In this document: piece by piece, positions 1 through 8,640 of the stretch | Numbering within the stretch: the first letter of the stretch is position 1 | How the letters are laid out: each line of letters opens with the position of its first letter | From: Saprospiraceae bacterium | GTDB lineage: Bacteria > Bacteroidota > Bacteroidia > Chitinophagales > Saprospiraceae | DNA: 64,000 nt | Direction of reading: 5' to 3' | Assembly (NCBI GenBank): GCA_016711125.1 | Contig: JADJTQ010000001.1 | Location: 1,054,001-1,118,000 of the forward strand | Translations under genes and position numbers: made by a program | The notes under the pieces: generated by a model | Seen by the model: only the letters and a program-made list of their open reading frames with translations | Told to the model about the DNA's origin: nothing | Database searches by the model: none

Positions 1-2
1 TC

Positions 3-785
3 TTTTATGATATACTCGCCTTGCCAGATGGCCGATTTATTCCTCTCAAGGTCCGATCATTAGTGGGCCTAACCACCTTGTTTGCTTCGCTAACCTTAGA
101 TAGCCAACGTCTGCAAAGGGTGCCGGAGTTTATGAAAAGGCTTAATTGGTTCCGTAAGTATCGGCAAGAAAACAATTCGCATTTGGTTATTGAACAATTG
201 GAAAAGGGAGAAGATATATTGCTTTCGTTAGTACCTCGATCTCGTTTGGAAAAATTATTAAGAGCCCTTCTGGACGAAAATGAATTCTTCTCACCAGGTG
301 GAATCCGCTCTTTGTCCAAGATCCATGAGACACCTTATGTGACAAAGATAGATGGGCAGTCATTTGGGTTACAATACGAACCCGCAGAATCGCGAACAAG
401 TTTATTTGGTGGCAATTCCAATTGGCGGGGTCCTGTCTGGTTGCCTATGAATTATTTACTCATCCAGTCGCTGCGACAACTTGATTACTATTATAAAGAC
501 GAATTGCTGGCCGAGTGCCCCACTGGCAGCGGTCGTTCTCGCAGACTTAACGAAGTAGCCGACGACCTTTCAAATCGCATCATCTCTTTATTTAAAGCGG
601 ACAGCGATGGACGTAGACCATTACACGGTGATAGTCTGAGCTACCAAAATGACCCTCATTTCAAAGATCTGATTTTATTTTACGAATATTTTCATGGAGA
701 TAACGGTAGAGGAGTTGGTGCTTCCCACCAAACTGGGTGGACCGGTGTTGTGGCGGAGTTGATTAATTGCATTTCTCAAAAATAA
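3..785 (+). CDS. GH63/MGH1-like glucosidase, C-terminal part (5' end outside window)
   Basis: The reading frame is open from the left window edge, so the N-terminus is missing. About 260 residues are visible. They end with the motif GASHQTGWTGVVA, preceded by NWRGPVWLPMNYLL and YFHGDNGRGVG, which match the C-terminal (alpha/alpha)6 catalytic region of the glycoside hydrolase family 63 (mannosyl-oligosaccharide-glucosidase-like) proteins common in bacteria. Residues FYDILALPDGRF at the edge fit the same family. Bacterial members hydrolyse alpha-glucosides; the substrate here cannot be read from sequence. The debranching-type gene follows 12 nt downstream on the same strand, so the two are probably co-transcribed for alpha-glucan or compatible-solute turnover. 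Confidence 0.8.
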   Translation, partial: FYDILALPDGRFIPLKVRSLVGLTTLFASLTLDSQRLQRVPEFMKRLNWFRKYRQENNSHLVIEQLEKGEDILLSLVPRSRLEKLLRALLDENEFFSPGGIRSLSKIHETPYVTKIDGQSFGLQYEPAESRTSLFGGNSNWRGPVWLPMNYLLIQSLRQLDYYYKDELLAECPTGSGRSRRLNEVADDLSNRIISLFKADSDGRRPLHGDSLSYQNDPHFKDLILFYEYFHGDNGRGVGASHQTGWTGVVAELINCISQK

Positions 786-797
786 AATTTAGGTCTT

Positions 798-2777
798 ATG
801 CTGACATTTCACCATCCTTCCTTTGAGGAAACTTCATCAAAAGAATGGCTTGTAACGAACGGTATCGGAGGTTATGCTTCCGGATCACTCTCGGGTGCAA
901 ATACCCGGCGCTATCATGGTTTGTTAGTGGCATCAATGAATCCCCCGACACAGCGGCAAGTATTGGTCCTGAATTTGGAGGAGACTCTTTCCGTCGGGGA
1001 CAAGGCTAATCTTGCTTTTTCGACCAATCAATTTCCAGGGATGATTTATCCCAAGGGGTTTGAGTATCTGACAGGCTTTAACCGAAATCCCATTCCTTGT
1101 ATGGTTTTCGATCTCGATGGCAGCCGGGTGGCTAAATCCATTTTTATGGTGCACGGGTCTAATACCACTGTGATACAATATGAAAACATAGGTGAATCTG
1201 ATTTTCGACTTTCACTCACTCCCTTTTTTGTCGACAGGGATTATCACAGTCTCTTCCGTGAAGACAGCTTATTTGATTTTTATTTTGAACAAGAAGGTGA
1301 CCTGTTAAAAATATATTCTCACTATGGCACCTTGCCCTTGTATCTCCGATATTTTACTGGCTCTTTTAGCGAGACCCGATTTTGGATTAAAAATTTTCAG
1401 TATAATAAGGAACAGCAAAGGGGCCTTGATTATGAGGAGGATGCCTATTCCCTGGGTAAGTTCACCTATTTGCTAAGACCTGGAGAAAAGGCTCACTTGG
1501 TATTTAGTCTGGATTCAAAAATCTTAGAAAAAGATCCAGGGGTACTCCAATCGGATGAAATCAAAAGGCTGAAGAAACTTGGTAATACCACGACAAAAGA
1601 TCAATTTCTAAAAGATCTCCAGATAGCGGCTGACCAATTTATTGTGACACGGGCTTCTACTCAAGGTTATTCGATAATCGCCGGATATCATTGGTTTACA
1701 GATTGGGGAAGAGATACCATGATTGCCATGCGAGGGCTGACCATTGCGAGGGGTGAACATGCTATTAGCAAGTCTATCCTAAAGACATTTTTCGACAGTA
1801 TCAACGAAGGTATGTTGCCTAACCGATTTCCTGATTATGTCGGGAAGAAAGTGGAGTACAACACGATCGACGCCACATTATGGTTATTCGTTGCTCTGTA
1901 CGAGTATTATCAAAAGTTTACTGACAAGTCATTTATCAGTCAAAATTTTAGCAAACTAACAGAGATCATTAAATGGCATCTGAATGGCACTCGATATCAG
2001 ATTCAGATAACGGAAGAGGGCTTCTTGTGTGGTGGATCCGGCACGGACCAACTCACCTGGATGGATGCGAGAATTGGTGATTATGTGGTCACTCCCCGAC
2101 ATGGTTGCCCTGTGGAAATTCAGGCACTTTGGTACAATGCACTGAAAATATATCAATTCTTGGGCAGTGAAATCGACATTGCAGGAAAAGAGAACCTCTT
2201 CACTCAATGTAATTCGATTTGCAGAAAGCTGTTAAAGAATTTCCCACTCTACTTTTTAAACGATGCGGGATATTTGAATGATGTGATCACTCCCGATTCC
2301 TTCACTGATTCAACTTTGCGCCCCAATCAGATTTACGTGCTTAGTTTACCATATTCACTCCTGCAAAAGAAACAAGAAGAACGAGTTTTTAAGGCAGTTG
2401 AAGAGCACCTGTTCACACCTTATGGACTACGAACCTTGAGTCCTGATCATTCAGATTTCAAACCAGTTTATGAGGGTGATCAGTGGAAGCGAGACAACGC
2501 ATATCATCAGGGGACAGTTTGGCCATTTCTCCTTGGTGATTATTTTATTGCGATGTCTAAAGTGCAGAAAAACGCAGGGGAACTTCAAAAGGAAATCACG
2601 AGATCGGTTGATGTATTAAAAGAACATTTTTACAATGAAGGATGCATTCATGGCATTTCTGAAATTTTCGATGGCCTAAACCCGTTTGATGGCCGGGGTA
2701 CAGTGCAGCAGGCATGGTGTGTCGGGGCGTTGTTATCTCTGTATGCACAAATCGAGAAATTGGCGATTACTGGATAA
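798..2777 (+). CDS. Amylo-alpha-1,6-glucosidase / glycogen debranching enzyme family
   Basis: A 659-residue protein with the usual two-part layout. The N-terminal GDE_N-type beta-sandwich begins near residue 15 (EWLVTNGIGGYASGSLSG, NTRRYHGLLVAS). The C-terminal (alpha/alpha)6 glucosidase domain runs from about residue 270, with WFTDWGRDTMIAMRGL near residue 299 and GDQWKRDNAYHQGTVWPF near 560. The WGRD motif carries the expected catalytic-region acid. The family removes alpha-1,6-linked glucose at branch points of glycogen-like polymers. It is cytoplasmic, with no signal peptide. It sits 12 nt after the GH63-like gene and probably shares its mRNA. Length and motifs are complete, so the gene looks functional. 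Confidence 0.9.
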   Translation: MLTFHHPSFEETSSKEWLVTNGIGGYASGSLSGANTRRYHGLLVASMNPPTQRQVLVLNLEETLSVGDKANLAFSTNQFPGMIYPKGFEYLTGFNRNPIPCMVFDLDGSRVAKSIFMVHGSNTTVIQYENIGESDFRLSLTPFFVDRDYHSLFREDSLFDFYFEQEGDLLKIYSHYGTLPLYLRYFTGSFSETRFWIKNFQYNKEQQRGLDYEEDAYSLGKFTYLLRPGEKAHLVFSLDSKILEKDPGVLQSDEIKRLKKLGNTTTKDQFLKDLQIAADQFIVTRASTQGYSIIAGYHWFTDWGRDTMIAMRGLTIARGEHAISKSILKTFFDSINEGMLPNRFPDYVGKKVEYNTIDATLWLFVALYEYYQKFTDKSFISQNFSKLTEIIKWHLNGTRYQIQITEEGFLCGGSGTDQLTWMDARIGDYVVTPRHGCPVEIQALWYNALKIYQFLGSEIDIAGKENLFTQCNSICRKLLKNFPLYFLNDAGYLNDVITPDSFTDSTLRPNQIYVLSLPYSLLQKKQEERVFKAVEEHLFTPYGLRTLSPDHSDFKPVYEGDQWKRDNAYHQGTVWPFLLGDYFIAMSKVQKNAGELQKEITRSVDVLKEHFYNEGCIHGISEIFDGLNPFDGRGTVQQAWCVGALLSLYAQIEKLAITG

Positions 2778-3066
2778 GAATGATATCTATTATTGAGTAG
2801 AGACCTATTTCCAGGCATTTCTCTCATTGTCCAAATTGAAAAATCACCTCTATTTGCCTCGCACTGTAGGCTTTTTAGATATGTTTTGAAAAAAGATTCA
2901 AAGAGCAATTTTTGAAAAAAGAAGGGTGCTAAAAAGACGACAGCTTTGTGGCCGGTTCTCGGTCAGCTGAATTATATGTGCCTCACGAGTCGGAGACTGT
3001 TGTTTTGGCAATGCAGCGGTGCGGATCGGGGGTGCCTACAATCCTTAGTGTTAGGTTATTCATATG

Positions 3067-3768
3067 TTATCTTATATCACCATACCAATTAGCCAATACA
3101 TCCGGTGAAACACCCCAATGATACAACTTCCGGATAGCAATCCATAAAAAGCGTGTTTTGTAAAAACCGGCTTTAATGTGGCGTCTTGCAGATACGATAA
3201 TGACAGGCTCTTTTATTTTGATCGTTTTAAAGCGTTGTCTCATTTTGATTGAAAAATCATAATCTTCCATAATGGCAACTTCTTTAAAGCCCTCTAGTAT
3301 TTCAAATGCACTTTTCCTGATGAAGATACCGTTGTCGCCATAAAAAATCCCTTTGTCCGATTGTTCTCTTTTGTCGAAGAAACGGAAATTCATCCAAGTT
3401 CCAATATTCTTTATTTTATCATTGCATTCATCAAAGACGGTTGCAAATCCTCCTCCGTCATAGCCATCCTCCAGCTGTTGTTGAATGGCGGAAAGCGTAT
3501 TTTCCGCAAACTTCATATCGGCGTGAACGAAAAAAAGCACATCTCCTTTCGCTACTTTTACAGCATCGTTCATTTGGCAAGCTTTTCCTTTACGGCCATT
3601 GGCGATTACAATACCTTCTCGTACGGCAATTGATACCGTTTTATCGGAGCTGTTCCCAGCTGCCAAAATAATTTCGTATTCACCGGAAAACACTTGTTTC
3701 CGTAATTCTCCAATGATAGACCGAATGAGGGCCTCTTCGTTATGCGCAACGATTATCACGGATATCAT
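3067..3768 (-). CDS. Glycosyltransferase family 2, TIGR04283-like
   Basis: A 233-residue GT-A fold protein. It has the N-terminal signature MISVIIVAHNEE, then GRKGKACQMNDAV, FFVHADMKF (DXD-like HAD), YGDNGIFIRK and a C-terminal MEDYDFSIKMRQR. This pattern matches the TIGR04283 subfamily, often annotated as arsenosugar-biosynthesis glycosyltransferase. No membrane segment is seen. Its ATG overlaps the stop of the upstream flavoprotein gene (3765-3768), indicating translational coupling. The acceptor is unknown; the arsenosugar label is only a family name. The upstream partner gene is broken, so the pair may no longer work together. Confidence 0.8.
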   Translation of the reverse strand: MISVIIVAHNEEALIRSIIGELRKQVFSGEYEIILAAGNSSDKTVSIAVREGIVIANGRKGKACQMNDAVKVAKGDVLFFVHADMKFAENTLSAIQQQLEDGYDGGGFATVFDECNDKIKNIGTWMNFRFFDKREQSDKGIFYGDNGIFIRKSAFEILEGFKEVAIMEDYDFSIKMRQRFKTIKIKEPVIIVSARRHIKAGFYKTRFLWIAIRKLYHWGVSPDVLANWYGDIR

Positions 3769-5150
3769 TTGACACTACTTTTCATTTGCTTGGTTCGATA
3801 ATACCTGCTAAACGCTTTTTTTATGATTTCCGAATAGGTTGGGTAAGTGAAAATTGTATCGACCATTTCCTTTGCAGGAATTTTATTTTTAATGACTGGT
3901 GTAAGTATTTGTATCCATTCCCCGGCATGTGCTCCCACAGCTTCTGCACCAACGACGAGGTCCTGGGCATTAAAAATTACTTTGAGCATCCCTCCGGTTT
4001 TTCTATCGGTTATAAAACGATCAATGTTGGCCTCCACCTTAAATACGCTAATGTTGACCTTCCCATACTTCTCAACCGCTTCTTTTCGTTTAAACCCACA
4101 TGCCCAATTTCAGGTTCTGTAAAGATAGCCCATGGAAATGGGTTAAGATCGTTTGGGGTTGTATTACCGTTTAATATGTTTTCTATACAAATATTGGCTT
4201 GATGGGAAGCTGTGTGGGTGAATTTTAGGAGGCCGTCACATCTCCGCTTGCGTAGATATGAGATGCGGTACTCTGTAGGAATTCATTGGTGGTTATTCCC
4301 TGGTTTGTATATTCCACCGCTGCATTTTCTAATTGCAGACCTTTGACGTTCGGTAAGCGACCAGCAGCCGTAAAGAAATAGTCCGCCTCAATTTTCTTTT
4401 TCTCTCCGTTCTGTAAATATTCCAGGGTGTTCTTGTCCTCAAACCGTAAGGGGCTCGCATCGGTCAGTATCGTTAAGCCCTCATTTTTAAGCTTGTCGCA
4501 GAGGTAACCCCCGATTTCCTCCTCGGTCACCTTTAGTATCCTTGAATTACGGTCTATGATACTGACCGAGCAGTCGAGACGGTTCAACGCCTGAGCCAAT
4601 TCTGTGGAAATGACCCCACCACCGATAAAAACAATGCTGTCTGGTTTTTCACGAAGCTCCCAAAAGTTCTCGTTATGGAGCATTTTTACCTGATCAATGC
4701 CTTCAACATCCAGCAATCGTGGGGACGAGCCGGTACAAATCACAAAGTTTTTTGCATTGATGATTTCATCTCCAACTGTAATAGTGTGTTCATCTATGAA
4801 TTTTGCACCGCTTTTATTTACAAATACATCTATCCCTTGATCTTGAAATACCTCTGGTTTCTCGTGCTTATAGATACCTTGAACTATTTCATCTACTTTT
4901 TCCATGATTTCTCTAAAATCCGGTTTTGGCAGATCAACAGATATCCCCAATGAACTCATTTTCCTGAGGCCATGATAGGCTTTGGAAGTATTGATTAATG
5001 CTTTGCTCGGCACACAACCGTAGTGAGTACACTCACCACCAATTTTATTTTTTTCGATTAGGGCGGTTTTCAATCCCTTACGGTGGGCTGTGGTAGCGGC
5101 TACCAGGCCCCTGACCCCGCTCCAATTACAATGATATCGTATTGTTTCAT
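3765..5150 (-). pseudogene. MerA/lipoamide-dehydrogenase-like flavoprotein, frameshifted
   Basis: The gene starts at the ATG at 5150 with KQYDIIVIGAGSG (FAD Rossmann). It loses frame around 5102 and resumes with KTALIEKNKIGGECTHYGCVPSK (redox-active CxxxxC) and GGGVISTELAQAL (NAD site). It ends prematurely at 4225 just after ASGDVTAS. The next frame continues with LKFTHTASHQANICIEN and FPWAIFTEPEIGHVG. A third switch near 4090 leads to the last 90 residues (3765-4037), including the dimerisation domain. Three single-base shifts therefore break a class-I pyridine nucleotide-disulfide oxidoreductase. Either the gene is decayed or the sequence has indel errors. It is coupled by a 4-nt overlap to the GT2 gene. 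Confidence 0.85.
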
Positions 5151-5262
5151 TTATTTTGATAAGTTTATTTATCCAGATACCGTACCTGGTAAAGTGATAT
5201 TGGGAAGTCTTGTTCCCAATTACATCATATTTGATGATATTAACGAAATAATTGCTTTTTTC

Positions 5263-5409
5263 TTAAAATCCAATGGCCGTTTTACCAATGGTCCTTCCAG
5301 ATTCTTGTCTTTGATGCGCCTTTTTAAGAATCTCAACAGTAAATCCTTTCAGGGTGGTCTTCAAAGTTGATTTTAATGTTTCAGCATCCAGTAAATCAGA
5401 TCTATGCAT
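5263..5409 (-). pseudogene. Possible C-terminal relic of a zinc-type dehydrogenase/quinone reductase
   Basis: A 48-codon minus-strand frame ends with AHQRQESGRTIGKTAIGF. This resembles the last residues of NADPH:quinone reductase/zinc-ADH proteins (AH..lesG..iGKivl). No recognisable N-terminal part lies upstream. The call rests on one short motif and is weak; the stretch may be non-coding. Confidence 0.25.
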
Positions 5410-5536
5410 GGAAAGATAGATAGTCCACAATATGGTCACCCATTCACGTTTTCGAAAATAGACCTACATAAGGATGAGGTAAAATTCTGTATTTTCATGC
5501 GGCATTAAACGTAATTAAACACTTTACTCCAAGTAC

Positions 5537-6715
5537 ATGCGTATCCAGTTGCTCCTCTTCTTATTTGTTTGTTCAATATCCTATGGACAAAGGCCGGATC
5601 TTTCAAAGGTTCCTGGTGCTGTAATAGCTCATAGTCCGAAATCTTCTGGTAAATATATTGGCTCTCCAAGCTTGACCATTTTACCCAATGGGCAATACGT
5701 CGCATCACATGATTTTTTTGGACCAGAATCCAATGAACATGTAAGGGCAACCTCATTGATTTATCGGTCTAAGAATAAAGGGAGGAGCTGGAAAAAGGTG
5801 GCAGAGATCGACGGAGCATTCTGGTCCAAGTTATTCGTCCACCAAGGAAAACTATATTTTCTTGGCACTGATCGCCATCATGGGAATACAATAATTCGTC
5901 GTTCGGATAATGGGGGAAAGGATTGGACAGAGCCAACTGATAGGAATTCCGGACTCCTCCTGGAGGGAGAATATCACTGTGCTCCTGGGCCAGCAATTAT
6001 ACACGATGGTCGGCTTTGGCGAGGCATGGAGAGTGCCATGGGGGAGATTAAGGAATGGGGAAAAAGATATGGGACATTTATGATGTCCATTCCCATTAAT
6101 GCCGATTTATTAAAAAGTGAGAATTGGACTTTCAGCAATATCCTGTATCATAATCCGAGCTATCTTAAGGGTGGATTTGGAGGATGGATCGAAGGAAACG
6201 CCGTAGTGAATCCTAGAGGGGAGATGTGGAATATACTCCGGGTAGCGAATGATGATATTAGCGCCGAGGAAAAGGCGGCAATCGTAAAGGTGAGTTCTGA
6301 TGGAAAAGTGTCCTCCTTTGATCCAGAGACAGGATTTATCCCTTTTGATGGGGGGAGTAAGAAATTCCCGATTCGCTATGATCAGGAGTCGGAGCGCTAC
6401 TGGACGATAGCCAATATTATTCCGAAAGAAGTGAGGGCCGCACACCCGAAACGCAAAACCTCTGGTATTAGAAATACGCAAGCACTTTTGTCATCAAAGG
6501 ATTTAATCAGGTGGGATCTGGACCAGGTATTATTGCAGCATCCAGATGTTGAGTACCATGGATTTCAGTACGTCGATTGGCAATTTGATGGCGCAGATAT
6601 TATTTTTCTGTCGAGAACCGCCCATGATGATGGTTTGGGTGGAGCGCATAATAATCACGATGCCAACTTATTGACCTTTCATCGAATTGAGAACTTCCGA
6701 AACAAATCAAAATGA
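5537..6715 (+). CDS. Secreted BNR-repeat sialidase-like protein
   Basis: A 392-residue protein with a Sec signal peptide (MRIQLLLFLFVCSISYGQ, cleavage expected after about residue 18). It has a six-bladed propeller-type body with two Asp-box/BNR repeats: SKNKGRSW near residue 77 and SDNGGKDW near residue 123. Asp boxes are typical of exo-alpha-sialidases and related glycosidases. A complete catalytic Arg triad cannot be assigned by eye, so sialidase activity is not proven. The stop overlaps the start of the hydrolase gene (ATGA), so the two are a translationally coupled pair. Export and partner suggest glycan foraging. Confidence 0.75.
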   Translation: MRIQLLLFLFVCSISYGQRPDLSKVPGAVIAHSPKSSGKYIGSPSLTILPNGQYVASHDFFGPESNEHVRATSLIYRSKNKGRSWKKVAEIDGAFWSKLFVHQGKLYFLGTDRHHGNTIIRRSDNGGKDWTEPTDRNSGLLLEGEYHCAPGPAIIHDGRLWRGMESAMGEIKEWGKRYGTFMMSIPINADLLKSENWTFSNILYHNPSYLKGGFGGWIEGNAVVNPRGEMWNILRVANDDISAEEKAAIVKVSSDGKVSSFDPETGFIPFDGGSKKFPIRYDQESERYWTIANIIPKEVRAAHPKRKTSGIRNTQALLSSKDLIRWDLDQVLLQHPDVEYHGFQYVDWQFDGADIIFLSRTAHDDGLGGAHNNHDANLLTFHRIENFRNKSK

Positions 6716-7848
6716 AAATTGAACCAATTCATAACATCCTTGGAAGCAACACCCTGAAAGGGCTCTGTGCGATCCTTCTGCTACACAGTTCTTCCCTCAT
6801 GGCACAAGAAAAGCCTTTTGTTGAAACCGATAAAGAGTTGGACCGTATCGAAACCTATCAGCAAGAGCTCGTCAAGTATGTGACCGAATTTATTGCCGAT
6901 GGATATTCGGAGCGGGCACGTCTTGGCTGGAACAGCGATTATAGTAGTCAGGATGCTCTGGTGAGAAGCGTAGAACCGAACAGAAGACGCTGGTCTGAAG
7001 TGATCAAACCTCCTGTACTAAGGAAGACTGGACCGCTGACTAGAAAACCATATCAGGTCGATGGGGTAATTGGGGAATGGATCAGTCTGCCATTGGGAGG
7101 AATAAAAGCAGAGGGTTTCCTGGCCTTTCCTGAAGATGCCTCATCCGATAATCCTACGCCGTTAGTGATTGCGTTGCATGGCATTGGTAGTGCTCCCGAA
7201 ACTCCATTTGAGGATGGAAAAAGTTATCATGCATATGCGAAAGCACTCCTTGATGCAGGATTTGCAGTTTTTGCGCCACTCAATATGAGGTCTGTAGAAC
7301 GGAGAAATGGGGTTGAAAGGCTCACTCGGCTTGCTGCTATGAGTTTGCCCGGAATCGAACTCGCAAGGCTTCAGCACATCTTGGACATTATTCTAGTGGA
7401 CCCAAAAATTGATCCCGAGCGAGTGGGGGCCTGGGGTGTATCCCTTGGGGGAATGGCGACGATGTTTTGGATGCCGCTTGAACCCCGGATCAAAGTAGGT
7501 GTCATTTCGGCTTGGTTTAATCATCGTATAAGTAAGATGGTCATTCCTGACTCACGCGTAAGTAGTTTTGCACCGACAGAAGAGCATGCGTTCTTTAACG
7601 GGTGGCTCACCGAATTTTCTGACGATGATGTTATTTCCCTGATTTGCCCAAGGCCGGTGCTCATCCAGCATGGTAAAAAAGATGGAATCGCTTATTACCC
7701 ACAGGTGGTAGATGAGTTTGAACGAGCAAGCGTCCACTATGAACGGTTGGATATTTCAGATCAATTCCAGCTAGATCTTCATGAAGGTGGCCATGAGGCA
7801 GTTGTGAAGTCCGGTGTAGATTTTCTGAAGAACTGGTTACAAGACTAA
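6712..7848 (+). CDS. Secreted alpha/beta hydrolase (dienelactone-hydrolase/acetyl-esterase-like)
   Basis: A 378-residue protein with an N-terminal hydrophobic export signal ending around LMAQ (residue 31-32). The alpha/beta-hydrolase core shows VIALHGIGSAPETP (oxyanion region), a nucleophile elbow GVSLGG near residue 243, an acid site in LIQHGKKDG near 324 and a catalytic His in HEGGHEAV near 359. A complete triad implies an active esterase or peptidase-like hydrolase; deacetylation of a glycan is a guess from the neighbouring sialidase-like gene. Start ATG overlaps the upstream stop (ATGA). Confidence 0.75.
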   Translation: MKIEPIHNILGSNTLKGLCAILLLHSSSLMAQEKPFVETDKELDRIETYQQELVKYVTEFIADGYSERARLGWNSDYSSQDALVRSVEPNRRRWSEVIKPPVLRKTGPLTRKPYQVDGVIGEWISLPLGGIKAEGFLAFPEDASSDNPTPLVIALHGIGSAPETPFEDGKSYHAYAKALLDAGFAVFAPLNMRSVERRNGVERLTRLAAMSLPGIELARLQHILDIILVDPKIDPERVGAWGVSLGGMATMFWMPLEPRIKVGVISAWFNHRISKMVIPDSRVSSFAPTEEHAFFNGWLTEFSDDDVISLICPRPVLIQHGKKDGIAYYPQVVDEFERASVHYERLDISDQFQLDLHEGGHEAVVKSGVDFLKNWLQD

Positions 7849-7849
7849 A

Positions 7850-8628
7850 TTATTCTAATCTTCCTGCCGCAACTAAAAATCTGAGAAACAGCGTATTGTC
7901 TTTTTCCCATCAATGGAAGCAAGAACCGTAAAGCCATCAGGACTTTTTTTGAATTCTTCAACATCTGCATTCAGGGCCACCTTATTTTCTCTTTTTCAAA
8001 AACCTTGAATAAAACTTTACTTATTTCAGGGTCGGTTCCGGGCACCAGGCGATCTGCTTTTTGTAGAATAGTAACCTCGGAGCCAAAACGAGCAAACATC
8101 TGTGCAAATTCAACCCCGATAAAGCCTCCGCCTATTATCAGTAAGGATTCGGGCAGTGTCGTCAGGTCAAGGATACTGCGGTTTGTCAGAGAGGAGATCT
8201 GGTCAAGGCTACGTATTTTGGGGATGAATGGGCTAGCCCCTGTATTGATAATGATCTTTTCAGCTGTGATTACTTGCCCATTGAATTTCAAGCTGTTTTC
8301 ACTCACAAAAACGGCCCACCTTCCATCAGCGTAAGGAGTTCATTTTTATTGACCTGCTTATAGGCACTCTTTCTGATCTGTTCAACAATTCGATTCTTTC
8401 TTTCTACCACCCTGGCTAGGTCAACAACCGGCGGAGAATTTAGTACGCCAAACGCTTCGGCAGTGCGAACGGTATGAGCAACCTTTGCGGAGTAGATCAT
8501 TGTCTTGGTGGGAACACATCCCCGATTTAGACAAGTGCCTCCCAGCCTTTGTATGCGCTCTTATTAGCGATGGGAAGGCCCGCCATTCCACCACCAATGA
8601 CAGCTAGGTCAAAATGTTGATTCTTAAT
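7850..8628 (-). pseudogene. Degenerate MerA-type flavoprotein reductase
   Basis: The minus strand encodes, in pieces, FDLAVIGGGMAGLPIANKSAYKG, then GGTCLNRGCVPTKTM (redox-active cysteines), a central part (8303-8500), an NAD-binding part with LLIGGGFIGVEFAQMFARFG (7971-8306), and ALNADVEEFKK...LRFLVAAGRLE at the end. A loop is missing between the FAD motif and the cysteine motif, at least two frame changes occur, and the dimerisation domain is absent. No good start codon is visible. It directly follows merA and looks like a genuinely decayed paralogue rather than a single sequencing slip. Confidence 0.8.
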
Positions 8629-8640
8629 AATTATAAAGTG

